The translations under genes were made by a program, and so were the position numbers. This document shows, in pieces, positions 1 through 6,077 of a stretch of 8,352 nucleotides of DNA (position 1 is its first letter; every line of letters begins with the position of its first letter). The notes beneath the pieces were generated by a model that saw only the letters and a list, made by a program, of their open reading frames with translations, made no database searches and was not told where the DNA came from. The stretch is from Candidatus Fischerbacteria bacterium RBG_13_37_8 (GTDB lineage Bacteria > Acidobacteriota > HRBIN11 > MFGW01). The stretch is taken from contig MFGW01000193.1 in assembly GCA_001780385.1 (NCBI GenBank), forward strand, positions 1 through 8,352, in the 5' to 3' direction.

Positions 1-234
1 TATTGATCCGCGTGCATTATAAAGGAAAGCAAGATATGATTTTGTAGTATTCCTTGATTGTCCTTCGACTATGTTAGCGGGTACTGAACAAGCAGCTTTC
101 CTTAATTGTTGCGTGATACAAAATACTTCACGCTCAGGAAAAGATGATGTAATCTTATAAATCTGCAATGTTAATTCATGAGCTTTTTGCCAAACTTTCA
201 ACTTTTTCCAATAGCAATCATTTTCTATCTTCAT
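1..234 (-). CDS. Four helix bundle protein (23S rRNA intervening-sequence type), N-terminal part, cut by the window edge
   Basis: Reading the minus strand from the ATG at 234 gives 78 codons without a stop, running off the left edge. The protein begins MKIENDCYWKKLKVWQKAHEL and continues with ITQQLRKAACSVPANIVEGQ and a SYLAFLYNARGS segment. These are the hallmarks of the four-helix-bundle / S23 family: an N-terminal 'L.VW.KAHEL...IY' helix, 'QLR+AA.S+PANI.EG' as the second helix, and 'FL..ARGS' in the third. Family members are about 115-130 residues, so roughly a third to two fifths is missing to the left. The family was first seen encoded in insertions within 23S rRNA helices, but most copies are free-standing; no rRNA is visible here. 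Its molecular role is unknown. The start has no clear Shine-Dalgarno; a GATAAT box (minus, 247-242) lies close upstream, so a very short leader is possible. The gene is divergent from the hybrid kinase, with the heptamer array between them. Confidence 0.85.
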   Translation of the reverse strand, partial: MKIENDCYWKKLKVWQKAHELTLQIYKITSSFPEREVFCITQQLRKAACSVPANIVEGQSRNTTKSYLAFLYNARGSI

Positions 235-280
235 ATTCAATATTATCGCAAGAAAAAAACAAATGTTGCTTTCTTCCGCT

Positions 281-350
281 AGTCCCCAGTCCCCAGTCCC
301 CAGTCCCTAGTCCCCAGTCCCCAGTCCCCAGTCCCCAGTCCCCAGTCCCT
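281..350. repeat. Tandem heptamer array, ten AGTCCCC/T units, G-quadruplex-forming on the minus strand
   Basis: Ten contiguous 7-bp units fill 281-350. Eight read AGTCCCC; units 4 (302-308) and 10 (344-350) end in T. On the minus strand this gives ten runs of 3-4 G separated by three or four bases, well inside the usual G-quadruplex pattern. The array is far more GC-rich than the AT-rich genes around it and lies between the divergent four-helix-bundle and kinase genes, ending 10 bp before the kinase -35 box. It resembles the short heptameric repeats (CCCCRRT type) described in filamentous cyanobacteria and seen intergenically in other large environmental genomes. It can be translated in both directions (SPQSPVP or GDWGLGT periodicity), but only because 7-mers repeat every 21 bases; no coding role is supported. 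Confidence 0.95.
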
Positions 351-360
351 GCTTTTACTA

Positions 361-389
361 TTGACATTATAACTTGATTATTCCATAAT
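361..389 (+). promoter_or_regulatory. Sigma-70-type promoter of the soluble hybrid kinase
   Basis: A perfect TTGACA at 361-366 is followed after exactly 17 bp by CATAAT at 384-389 (five of six matches). Transcription would start near 396, downstream of the ATG at 393. The promoter therefore favours the in-frame ATG at 414 as the translation start. The G-quadruplex-prone heptamer array ends just upstream of the -35 box. Confidence 0.65.
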
Positions 390-413
390 AGGATGCAAAT
401 CTGGTATACAGGT

Positions 414-1967
414 ATGAAAAGAGGTATTTTTGCTTTACAAGATTCATCGGCAGGCTTTTTATTTGAAAATATTCCGATAGGTGCGGTTATTGTTGCAAAG
501 GATAATCGGATTATACAATCAAATAAACAAATATGCGAAATATTTGGTTCCACAGAAGAAGAACTTATTTCGCATCAGTTGCAAGAGCATGTACATTTAG
601 AAGATAGAAATAATCTGTTAAATTATTATGCTCGAATGTTTCGTGGAGAGCAATTCAATAATCTATTTAGTACCTATCTAGTCACTAAAGATGGAGAGAC
701 TAAGTGGATTACTTTTAATTCACTTAGTATAAATTGGGAAGGAAAATCTGCCATATTAAGTTTTGTCACAGATATTACTGAACTAAAACATGCGCAAACG
801 GAGTTAGGATTGATAGAGCATGATATAGTACAATCTCAAAAAATGAAATCACTCAGAACTCTTGCCGGCGGTATTGCGCATGATTTTAATAATCTTTTGC
901 TTGCTATAATTGGGAACATAGATCGTGCCATGATAAAAATGAAAAAAAATGACCTTGCTTATGATCAATTAGAACAAGCAAAAAGTGCTACATTTCATGC
1001 TGGCGGCATTATACGTCAGTTGCTTATATTTAGTCAGAATCAACCTATGGAATCGCGGATAATTAATCTCAATTCAGTGGTTGATAGTGTAGTCAAAATA
1101 ATTAGTGGTGTTATCACATCCAATATAAAGACAAAAGTATTTATAGATCCTGAACTCGAAAATATAAATGGTGATGCTCGCAGTATAGAGCAAGTTATTA
1201 TAAATCTAATCATCAATGCACAGGATGCTTTGCCTGATGGAGGTACTATTATCATAAAAACGCAGAATATCATGCTTAATGAACAGCAATGCAGGAGTAT
1301 TCCAAAGAGCAAGCCCGGTTCATATGTGCTCCTATCAGTAGAAGATACGGGCAGTGGCATAGCTGAAGAAATACTGCCCCATATTTTTGATCCCTTCTTT
1401 TCTACAAAACCATTATCAATGAGCACTGGATTGGGTCTTTCAATTGCTTATGGAGTAGCAAAACAACATGAAGGCTGGATCAATGTTACAAGTCAACCCG
1501 GTAAAGGTTCGCTATTCGATGTATATTTTCCTGCATGTTTACAAGAACCTGAAGTAGAAAAGGAAGCGGAAGAATTTATATTGGAATCATATAAGGGTGC
1601 GGGTCAGCGCATATTAGTAGTTGAGGATGAATTACATGTGCGTCAATTTATTACTGATCTACTTTCAGAAAATGGCTATGAAGTAATTGAGTGTATCTCT
1701 ATTAGAGAAGCAGTGCAGCAATTTGAGCGTCTTAAAGGTAAAATTGAACTATTATTTTGTGATGTAGTTTTACCTGATGGAAACGCATTTGAATTAGCTG
1801 ATATTATACGGGCGAGGAAGCCTGATTGTGCAATTTTGCTAAGCAGTGGTTATGTAGATGAGAAAGCGCAATATAATAAAATAAAAGAGGGTGGTTTTTT
1901 GTTTCTCCAAAAACCATATAACGCAGAAGAACTACTTAAATTTATTAAGAAAGCTATAGAAAAATAG
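414..1967 (+). CDS. Soluble hybrid sensor histidine kinase (PAS-HisKA-HATPase-REC)
   Basis: Cytoplasmic hybrid kinase of 517 residues with no membrane segment. Domains from the start at 414: PAS about 15-125, closing with the usual 'TDITE'; HisKA with phosphoacceptor His156 in AGGIAHDFNN; HATPase with N-box Asn268 in NLIINAQDAL, G1 box DTGSGI (311-316), F box IFDPFFSTK (324-332) and G2 TGLGLS (338-343); REC from about 398, with acidic pair Glu404/Asp405, phosphoacceptor Asp450 (FCDVVLPDG), Ser477/478 and Lys500 (QKP). It should autophosphorylate on His156 and pass phosphate to Asp450. There is no DNA-binding output, so a phosphotransfer protein or separate regulator must be downstream. Oddity: the first half of the G2 lid, usually G.G before TGLGLS, reads SMS. 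The ATG at 393 would add seven residues, but the promoter at 361-389 would start transcription after it. The gene ends TAG TGA and converges on a related kinase 20 bp away. The signal sensed is unknown. Confidence 0.92.
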   Translation: MKRGIFALQDSSAGFLFENIPIGAVIVAKDNRIIQSNKQICEIFGSTEEELISHQLQEHVHLEDRNNLLNYYARMFRGEQFNNLFSTYLVTKDGETKWITFNSLSINWEGKSAILSFVTDITELKHAQTELGLIEHDIVQSQKMKSLRTLAGGIAHDFNNLLLAIIGNIDRAMIKMKKNDLAYDQLEQAKSATFHAGGIIRQLLIFSQNQPMESRIINLNSVVDSVVKIISGVITSNIKTKVFIDPELENINGDARSIEQVIINLIINAQDALPDGGTIIIKTQNIMLNEQQCRSIPKSKPGSYVLLSVEDTGSGIAEEILPHIFDPFFSTKPLSMSTGLGLSIAYGVAKQHEGWINVTSQPGKGSLFDVYFPACLQEPEVEKEAEEFILESYKGAGQRILVVEDELHVRQFITDLLSENGYEVIECISIREAVQQFERLKGKIELLFCDVVLPDGNAFELADIIRARKPDCAILLSSGYVDEKAQYNKIKEGGFLFLQKPYNAEELLKFIKKAIEK

Positions 1968-1987
1968 TGAAGAAATTGGGAGTAGTT

Positions 1988-4357
1988 TTATTGAAAGGGT
2001 GGTGAATCGAGTAATTCGCGAACAAGGCAAATAAGAATTTCAGGCTCAAAAGGTTTTTGCAGAAAAGGATATGATTGGCATTCATTACGGTACAGAGCAA
2101 GTTCGCCATCTGTATAACCTGAAATCAATAATATTTTAGTGCCCGGATACAAAAGCGAAAATTCTTTTACCAGTTCAGGACCACTCATACGAGGCATAAT
2201 TACATCACTAAGCAATAGATGGATGGGACCTTTGTGTTGTTTTGAAAAAATAAGCGCTTCCTCACCATCACGAGCTTCATAAACTGTATAACCTTCCTGT
2301 CGAAGCACCGTGCAAATAAGTTCGCGGATATTATGTTCATCTTCAGCCAATAAAATAGTTTCTGTATTACTGGAAGGATGATAGTCTGGCGTAACAGTTG
2401 CAGTTGCTTTATCTACGATAGGAATTTCTTCTACAGCAGGCAGATATATTTTGAATGTCGATCCTTGACCGGGTGAGCTTTGCACTTCAATATGTCCTCC
2501 GCTTTGTTTAATAATTCCCCATGATGTAGAAAGGCCCAATCCGGTGCCCTTTCCCTTTTCTTTAGTGGTAAAAAAGGGTTCGAAAATGTGCGAGAGAATT
2601 TCTTCATTCATTCCATGTCCGGTATCAATAATAGATAATAATACGTAATTGCCCGGTTTAACATCGATAAAATGCTGACAATACGCTTTATCAAGGACTA
2701 CATTTTCAGTCTGAAATATTATTTTTCCACTTTTGGGCATGGCATCACGTGCATTCACCGTGATGTTCATTATGACCTGTTCGATTTGTCCCACATCAGC
2801 TTTTGTATTTTGCAATGAAGGATCAATGCACATATTTAATTCAATATGTTCTCCCATTATTCTTTTTAACATACTGCTGATTTCTTTCAACAATGTGTTG
2901 AGATTAAATATTTGCGCTTGAAACGCATGTTTACGACTAACAGCTAAAAGCTGTTGCGTAAGGTTTACGGCTCTTTTGCTTGAGCTAAGGATGCTTTCAG
3001 CATAATGATGTAGCGGATTATCTTTATTCAGCTTTAGTGTTAATAATTGACTATAGCCTATAATGCTGGTTAGAAAATTATTGAAATCATGCGCTATTCC
3101 TCCTGCTAATTGTCCTACTGCTTCCATTTTTTGTGATTGCAATAGTTGATCTTGAAGCGACTTCCGTTCAGTAATATCAGTGAGGAAATACAATACCGCA
3201 GGTTTCTCATTCCAGATAATCATTATAGCGCGAACTTCAATCCAAAGTATCTTATTTTCCTTTGAAACAATTCGTACTTCAATTTCTGAAGGAACTTCCT
3301 CGCCTTTCATCCTTTTTTGATATCGTTCAATTACCTCGTCACGATCTTCCGGATGAATAAGATCAATGAATGATTTGTGAAGCAATTCTGTTTCATCTCC
3401 TCCGATTACATTTTGTACCCTCGGATTGAAAAACTCAAGCTTGCCATCCTGAACTACTATTATACCATCGCTTGCATTTTCTATAACACTCCTATATCGC
3501 TCTTCACTTATTCGCAAAGATTCTTCGGCATATAATTGCTGCTGCTCTTTTTCAAGATAACTTAATGCAAATGATATATCATCTGATAATTCATTTAAAA
3601 TATTAATTTCTTCTTCCACGAAGAAGAAAGGTTCCTTTGAAAGAAGGACTAATACCCCCTGGTTCTCCCCAGAAGGTCGTAAAGGAAATACAGCACATGA
3701 GCGCCATTTATCGGATTTAGCCTGCCGCCGCCAATACTCCATTTTATTATCATTTGCAATATCATTACATACATAATAAGTCCTATCTCGTATTGCAACG
3801 CGTAATGGATTAAATATATCCAGATTATCATCTATTTTAGTCATTTGTTCTACAATGCCATCTTCAACATATCCTGAAAAACCTACAATGTTGATGCACC
3901 TGCTATCTGAATCATAGAATCCTATTGAAGCTCCCATAAATGAACCAATTTCAACTGCTATCCGGCAAATACTGTCAAGTAATTCCTGTCTTGTTTTTAC
4001 GCGTATAATAAGTTGATTGATACTTCCTAAAATTGATATGACATGAATGAGTCGCGTATTTTTTTCTTCTATGCGCTTTAATTCATCAAGCAATCTTTCT
4101 CTTAGATGAGACCATTGTTTTTGATAAAGCAGTAGAAGTCCAACACCTATCGCTATTATTAAAATTGCAGCAAAACTAACTACGGATATCGATTGAAGAT
4201 TTTTATTGGCTGCTGGAAGGCTAATTTGCTTGTGCAAAGCATAATAATAGTACGCCAGCACTGCAATTCCAATAAATATTATCAGAAAAATAATAATGTA
4301 AAGAACACCCCAGATGAAACGTTTTTCCCTTGCTATTTCGTCTACTGTTCGCCTCAT
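1988..4357 (-). CDS. Membrane-bound hybrid sensor histidine kinase (2 TM-GAF-PAS-HisKA-HATPase-REC)
   Basis: Inner-membrane hybrid kinase of 789 residues. Two hydrophobic segments (about 14-40 and 57-78) enclose only about 16 residues, so there is no periplasmic sensor domain; sensing is probably cytoplasmic or within the membrane. A charged, probably coiled-coil linker (79-105) leads to a GAF domain (about 110-270, with CAVFPLRP...GVLVLLS) and a PAS domain (about 283-397, ending FLTDITERK). The core has His423 in AGGIAHDFNN, N-box NITVNARDAM (Asn535), G1 DTGHGM (578-583), F box IFEPFFTTK and a complete G2 GKGTGLGLS (602-610). The C-terminal REC has Glu672/Asp673, phosphoacceptor Asp718 (LLSDVIMP), Ser746 and Lys768. 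All catalytic positions look intact. The kinase core is clearly related to the convergent soluble kinase: both share KPG.YVLLS and the AGGIAHDFNN box. The ATG at 4357 has a GGGA Shine-Dalgarno-like sequence about 5 bases upstream. The ligand is unknown; the REC has no attached output domain. Confidence 0.95.
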   Translation of the reverse strand: MRRTVDEIAREKRFIWGVLYIIIFLIIFIGIAVLAYYYYALHKQISLPAANKNLQSISVVSFAAILIIAIGVGLLLLYQKQWSHLRERLLDELKRIEEKNTRLIHVISILGSINQLIIRVKTRQELLDSICRIAVEIGSFMGASIGFYDSDSRCINIVGFSGYVEDGIVEQMTKIDDNLDIFNPLRVAIRDRTYYVCNDIANDNKMEYWRRQAKSDKWRSCAVFPLRPSGENQGVLVLLSKEPFFFVEEEINILNELSDDISFALSYLEKEQQQLYAEESLRISEERYRSVIENASDGIIVVQDGKLEFFNPRVQNVIGGDETELLHKSFIDLIHPEDRDEVIERYQKRMKGEEVPSEIEVRIVSKENKILWIEVRAIMIIWNEKPAVLYFLTDITERKSLQDQLLQSQKMEAVGQLAGGIAHDFNNFLTSIIGYSQLLTLKLNKDNPLHHYAESILSSSKRAVNLTQQLLAVSRKHAFQAQIFNLNTLLKEISSMLKRIMGEHIELNMCIDPSLQNTKADVGQIEQVIMNITVNARDAMPKSGKIIFQTENVVLDKAYCQHFIDVKPGNYVLLSIIDTGHGMNEEILSHIFEPFFTTKEKGKGTGLGLSTSWGIIKQSGGHIEVQSSPGQGSTFKIYLPAVEEIPIVDKATATVTPDYHPSSNTETILLAEDEHNIRELICTVLRQEGYTVYEARDGEEALIFSKQHKGPIHLLLSDVIMPRMSGPELVKEFSLLYPGTKILLISGYTDGELALYRNECQSYPFLQKPFEPEILICLVRELLDSPPFQ

Positions 4358-4374
4358 GAAAATCCCATTTATAT

Positions 4375-4404
4375 ATTATACAATATTTTATTGTTAATCA
4401 ACAA
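4375..4404 (-). promoter_or_regulatory. Probable promoter of the membrane-bound hybrid kinase
   Basis: On the minus strand a perfect TATAAT lies at 4380-4375, putting the start of transcription near 4368 and leaving about ten bases of leader that contain the GGGA ribosome-binding-like sequence. The -35 is weak: TTGTTG at 4404-4399 (18-bp spacer) or TTGATT at 4401-4396 (15 bp). A small inverted repeat, TTGTT-AATC-AACAA at 4391-4404, covers this -35 region and could be an operator. Confidence 0.45.
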
Positions 4405-4500
4405 TCAGCTAATAGAATATATATTTTCTCCTAACTTCACATAATAATGGTTCAAAGTTCCAGAATGTTTCGCTTCATCTATTCCTTCGGAATACTCGCA

Positions 4501-4590
4501 AACCCCGCCAATCCAACAAACCCAATAAACTCAATAAACCCAATAAACTCAACAAACCCAATAAACCCGATAAACTCAACAAACCCGATA
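4501..4590. repeat. Tandem 9-mer array, about ten units of AACCCAATA type
   Basis: Ten consecutive 9-bp units occupy 4501-4590. The eight from 4519 are variants of AACCCAATA: AACTCAATA, AACTCAACA and AACCCGATA occur in a partly alternating order. The two at 4501-4518 are more diverged (AACCCCGCC, AATCCAACA). Variation is confined mostly to unit positions 4, 6 and 8, mainly transitions, as expected of an ageing tandem repeat. On the minus strand it reads as TATTGGGTT-type units. It lies in non-coding DNA; no function can be assigned from sequence. Confidence 0.9.
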
Positions 4591-4597
4591 AAGAGGG

Positions 4598-4621
4598 AGG
4601 GGCACGCCGAAACGTGCCCCT
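4598..4621. repeat. GC-rich perfect hairpin downstream of the barrel gene, possible terminator or interspersed palindrome
   Basis: AGGGGCACG at 4598-4606 and CGTGCCCCT at 4613-4621 form a perfect 9-bp stem with a CCGAAA loop. On the minus strand it lies about 50 bases after the barrel gene's stop, so it could end that transcript, but what follows is CCCTCTTTAT, not a proper U-run. Nearby ACGTGC (4625-4630) and CACGCCCC (4633-4640) echo the stem, which fits a palindromic interspersed repeat better than a simple terminator. Confidence 0.6.
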
Positions 4622-4667
4622 AACACGTGCAACACGCCCCTGTATATCACACGCGCTTTGAACAGGA

Positions 4668-4679
4668 TCCCTACAGGGA
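4668..4679. repeat. Short palindrome over the barrel-gene stop codon
   Basis: TCCCT at 4668-4672 and AGGGA at 4675-4679, with two bases between, form a perfect small palindrome. It spans the TAG stop (minus, 4673-4671) of the barrel gene. It may mark the junction of the gene with the repeat-rich gap, or be chance. Confidence 0.35.
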
Positions 4680-5927
4680 ATATTTGAAAGTAATGCCAAA
4701 CAACAAGCGTTCCCTTATAAAATATTGAAAATTTGAATCACGTCTGAAATAACTCACACTGCTTTCTATATAGAAATCTTTTCTAAATTTATAAGTATAT
4801 GACATCCGTATTTCATTATAATCATCTTTGAGTTTTTCTGCAAGTTCTACAAAAACAGGATTCGGATAGGTATTATTCCCGATTAAATACCCTGCTCCAA
4901 TTGCCTGGTTATCACGAAATGCCCAGATTATGTCAAAAGAAAATTGATTTTGCACATAATAATTGTTCTTTTCATAATAAATTGAAAACATGGGTTGACG
5001 CAAGGCATCTATTTTTAATTTGAGATACTCGACCGGACGGTACTCAATGGCAGCGCTTACAATGAATCCTTTAAACGTTTGCAATGTTTCATTCTCCGGC
5101 TTTAAATTTTTATAACCGAACTTCATATATCCGGTAAAATGTGCTTTCGGATCAAAAACAAATCCAAAGTACCCCTGGTTTCCCTGGTAATTTCTATTAA
5201 AAGGATTGTAATCAAATTGATAAAGTTCTCTGCTTACATGAAAAAAGAGATTTGTCTTAGCAGTTACCGGTTTTTGAATTTCAAGAATATAGCGTGTTTC
5301 ATCACGGCTGAGTGCTTCATTAATACTTTGTCCATAAAAAGAATAATAATCGGTGAAGAAATAATTATGTTTATTAAAGAACAGGGTAATATCCATATTC
5401 ATCGGAGCGGGAATTTTTACCGAAGCGTCATAATACCTGAGACGTTGATCAGCCGGGATATCTGTTTCGGAGGATGGTCGTATGATTCCTTTATTATTTC
5501 CAATTGTTCCTTGAATAATCAATGTTTTTCTACCGGTAGTTATCGAAAAATCAAGCGTATGCGGATAATTGCGTAAATTTTCAAGATCGCGGTAATATAC
5601 ATAACTTATGTACTGGTATCCTCTAAAGAGCGCTATATTTCTTATAGCGAATTTTTCTTCAATAGCCGGACCTAACTGTGCTACTACATCTCCTATTTGT
5701 TCAATATTATTTGATAATACATTACTGTCGTACTGAAATCCCCATTTTACTTCGGGGATAAGTCTGATGAATCCAATCTTATACGTGTACAGTTCTAATG
5801 AAGACCGGATAATATCATGCAATGTTTCTCGTTGATGTATCTTTTTTTCCTGCGCACCCTGTAAATATGCACAAAACAACAGCATGAGGAGCAATGACAC
5901 CGTTTTTTCAGTTAATTTCTTTATCAT
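4671..5927 (-). CDS. Outer-membrane beta-barrel protein, BBP2-like, with signal peptide
   Basis: Predicted exported protein of 418 residues. The N-terminus MIKKLTEK + SLLLMLLFCAYLQGA is a classic Sec signal peptide with likely cleavage after Ala25; the Cys in LLFC lacks a good lipobox. Residues 57-69 read IPEVKWGFQYDSN: a DSN(V/I) motif near the start of the mature protein is typical of barrel proteins of the BBP2 / exopolysaccharide-associated type. The rest is alternating, aromatic-rich beta-strand sequence (for example YQYISYVYYRDL, IYYEKNNYYVQNQFSFDIIW) with a terminal strand LLFGITFKYSL, as in outer-membrane barrels. It probably forms a pore or secretion channel; the cargo is unknown, and no exopolysaccharide genes are in view. 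In-frame ATGs at 5951 and 6020 exist, but a strong promoter whose -10 covers 5955-5950 makes 5927 the better start, with CAGAGA about 9 bases upstream. It is divergent from the FHA activator. The family assignment is from motif and architecture only. Confidence 0.75.
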   Translation of the reverse strand: MIKKLTEKTVSLLLMLLFCAYLQGAQEKKIHQRETLHDIIRSSLELYTYKIGFIRLIPEVKWGFQYDSNVLSNNIEQIGDVVAQLGPAIEEKFAIRNIALFRGYQYISYVYYRDLENLRNYPHTLDFSITTGRKTLIIQGTIGNNKGIIRPSSETDIPADQRLRYYDASVKIPAPMNMDITLFFNKHNYFFTDYYSFYGQSINEALSRDETRYILEIQKPVTAKTNLFFHVSRELYQFDYNPFNRNYQGNQGYFGFVFDPKAHFTGYMKFGYKNLKPENETLQTFKGFIVSAAIEYRPVEYLKLKIDALRQPMFSIYYEKNNYYVQNQFSFDIIWAFRDNQAIGAGYLIGNNTYPNPVFVELAEKLKDDYNEIRMSYTYKFRKDFYIESSVSYFRRDSNFQYFIRERLLFGITFKYSL

Positions 5928-5949
5928 TATTATGAGTCTCTGAATAGAC

Positions 5950-5978
5950 ATTATACCAATCTTGTGAACTTCAAACAA
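5950..5978 (-). promoter_or_regulatory. Extended -10 promoter of the barrel gene
   Basis: On the minus strand TGGTATAAT (5958-5950) is a perfect -10 with the TG extension; TTGTTT at 5978-5973 is a partial -35 at 17-bp spacing. The start of transcription would be near 5943, 16 bases before the ATG at 5927. This excludes the two upstream ATGs for this transcript. Confidence 0.6.
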
Positions 5979-5989
5979 GAAGAGCTTGT
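5961..5989. promoter_or_regulatory. Candidate operator half-sites around the barrel-gene -35
   Basis: Three alternating copies of one pentamer flank and overlap the -35: CTTGT (5961-5965), ACAAG (5975-5979) and CTTGT (5985-5989). The last two make an inverted repeat with a 5-base spacer; the first two make one with a 9-base spacer. A dimeric regulator could bind here, but pentamers in AT-rich DNA also arise by chance. Confidence 0.3.
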
Positions 5990-6013
5990 CATATTTGATA
6001 ATTATTATATTAT

Positions 6014-6041
6014 ATGGCAAAATAAATAATTATCCTATATA
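6014..6041 (+). promoter_or_regulatory. Weak candidate promoter of the FHA activator
   Basis: ATGGCA (6014-6019, four of six matches to TTGACA) precedes TATATA (6036-6041) at 16 bp. It would give a leader of about 30 AT-rich bases with no evident Shine-Dalgarno before the ATG at 6078. The surrounding sequence is so AT-rich that -10-like boxes are expected by chance. Confidence 0.3.
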
Positions 6042-6077
6042 AAAACACAATAAACATGTATTATTAATTATTAGATA

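Larger units (their letters stand above)
4358..4670. other. Composite intergenic region, no gene seen
   Basis: This 313-bp gap separates the barrel gene's stop from the membrane kinase's start, both on the minus strand. It holds, left to right, the kinase promoter, a 6-bp-stem hairpin (TATTCC-TTC-GGAATA, 4480-4494), a 9-bp tandem array (4501-4590), a GC-rich hairpin (4598-4621) and a third ACGTGC/ACGCCCC-rich stretch to about 4631. A minus-strand frame across it (4699-4475) stays open only because the 9-mer has no stop in that frame; its Leu/Gly/Ser repeat is not protein-like. The spacing and the separate promoter suggest that the kinase and barrel gene are not one operon. Confidence 0.7.

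Noticed and set aside
281..350. CRISPR array
   Set aside because: The units are contiguous 7-mers with no spacers. The same holds for the 9-mer array at 4501-4590, and no cas genes are present.
218..553. Minus-strand frame with GDWGLGT repeats, and the opposing plus-strand frame at 168-377 with SPQSPVP repeats
   Set aside because: Both are read-throughs of the 7-mer tandem array, which has no stop in these frames. They overlap the four-helix-bundle gene and the kinase and have no domain features.
1040..1426. 128-codon minus-strand frame inside the soluble kinase
   Set aside because: It is antisense to the conserved HATPase domain; it is a shadow.
1968..1987. Bidirectional terminator between the convergent kinases
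   Set aside because: No stem of useful length is visible in the 20-bp gap or immediately around it.
4475..4699. 74-codon minus-strand frame with Leu/Gly/Ser periodicity
   Set aside because: The periodicity comes from the 9-mer DNA array; the frame starts inside the barrel gene and has no protein-like composition.
5139..5576. 145-codon plus-strand frame inside the barrel gene
   Set aside because: It is antisense to a gene with a signal peptide, beta-barrel pattern and promoter. Its composition (Ile/Lys/Cys-rich) looks like a shadow frame.
5928..6077. Sigma-54 (-24/-12) promoter in the divergent region
   Set aside because: TGGCA at 6015-6019 was tested as a -24, but no GC occurs at the required spacing downstream, and none was found on the minus strand.
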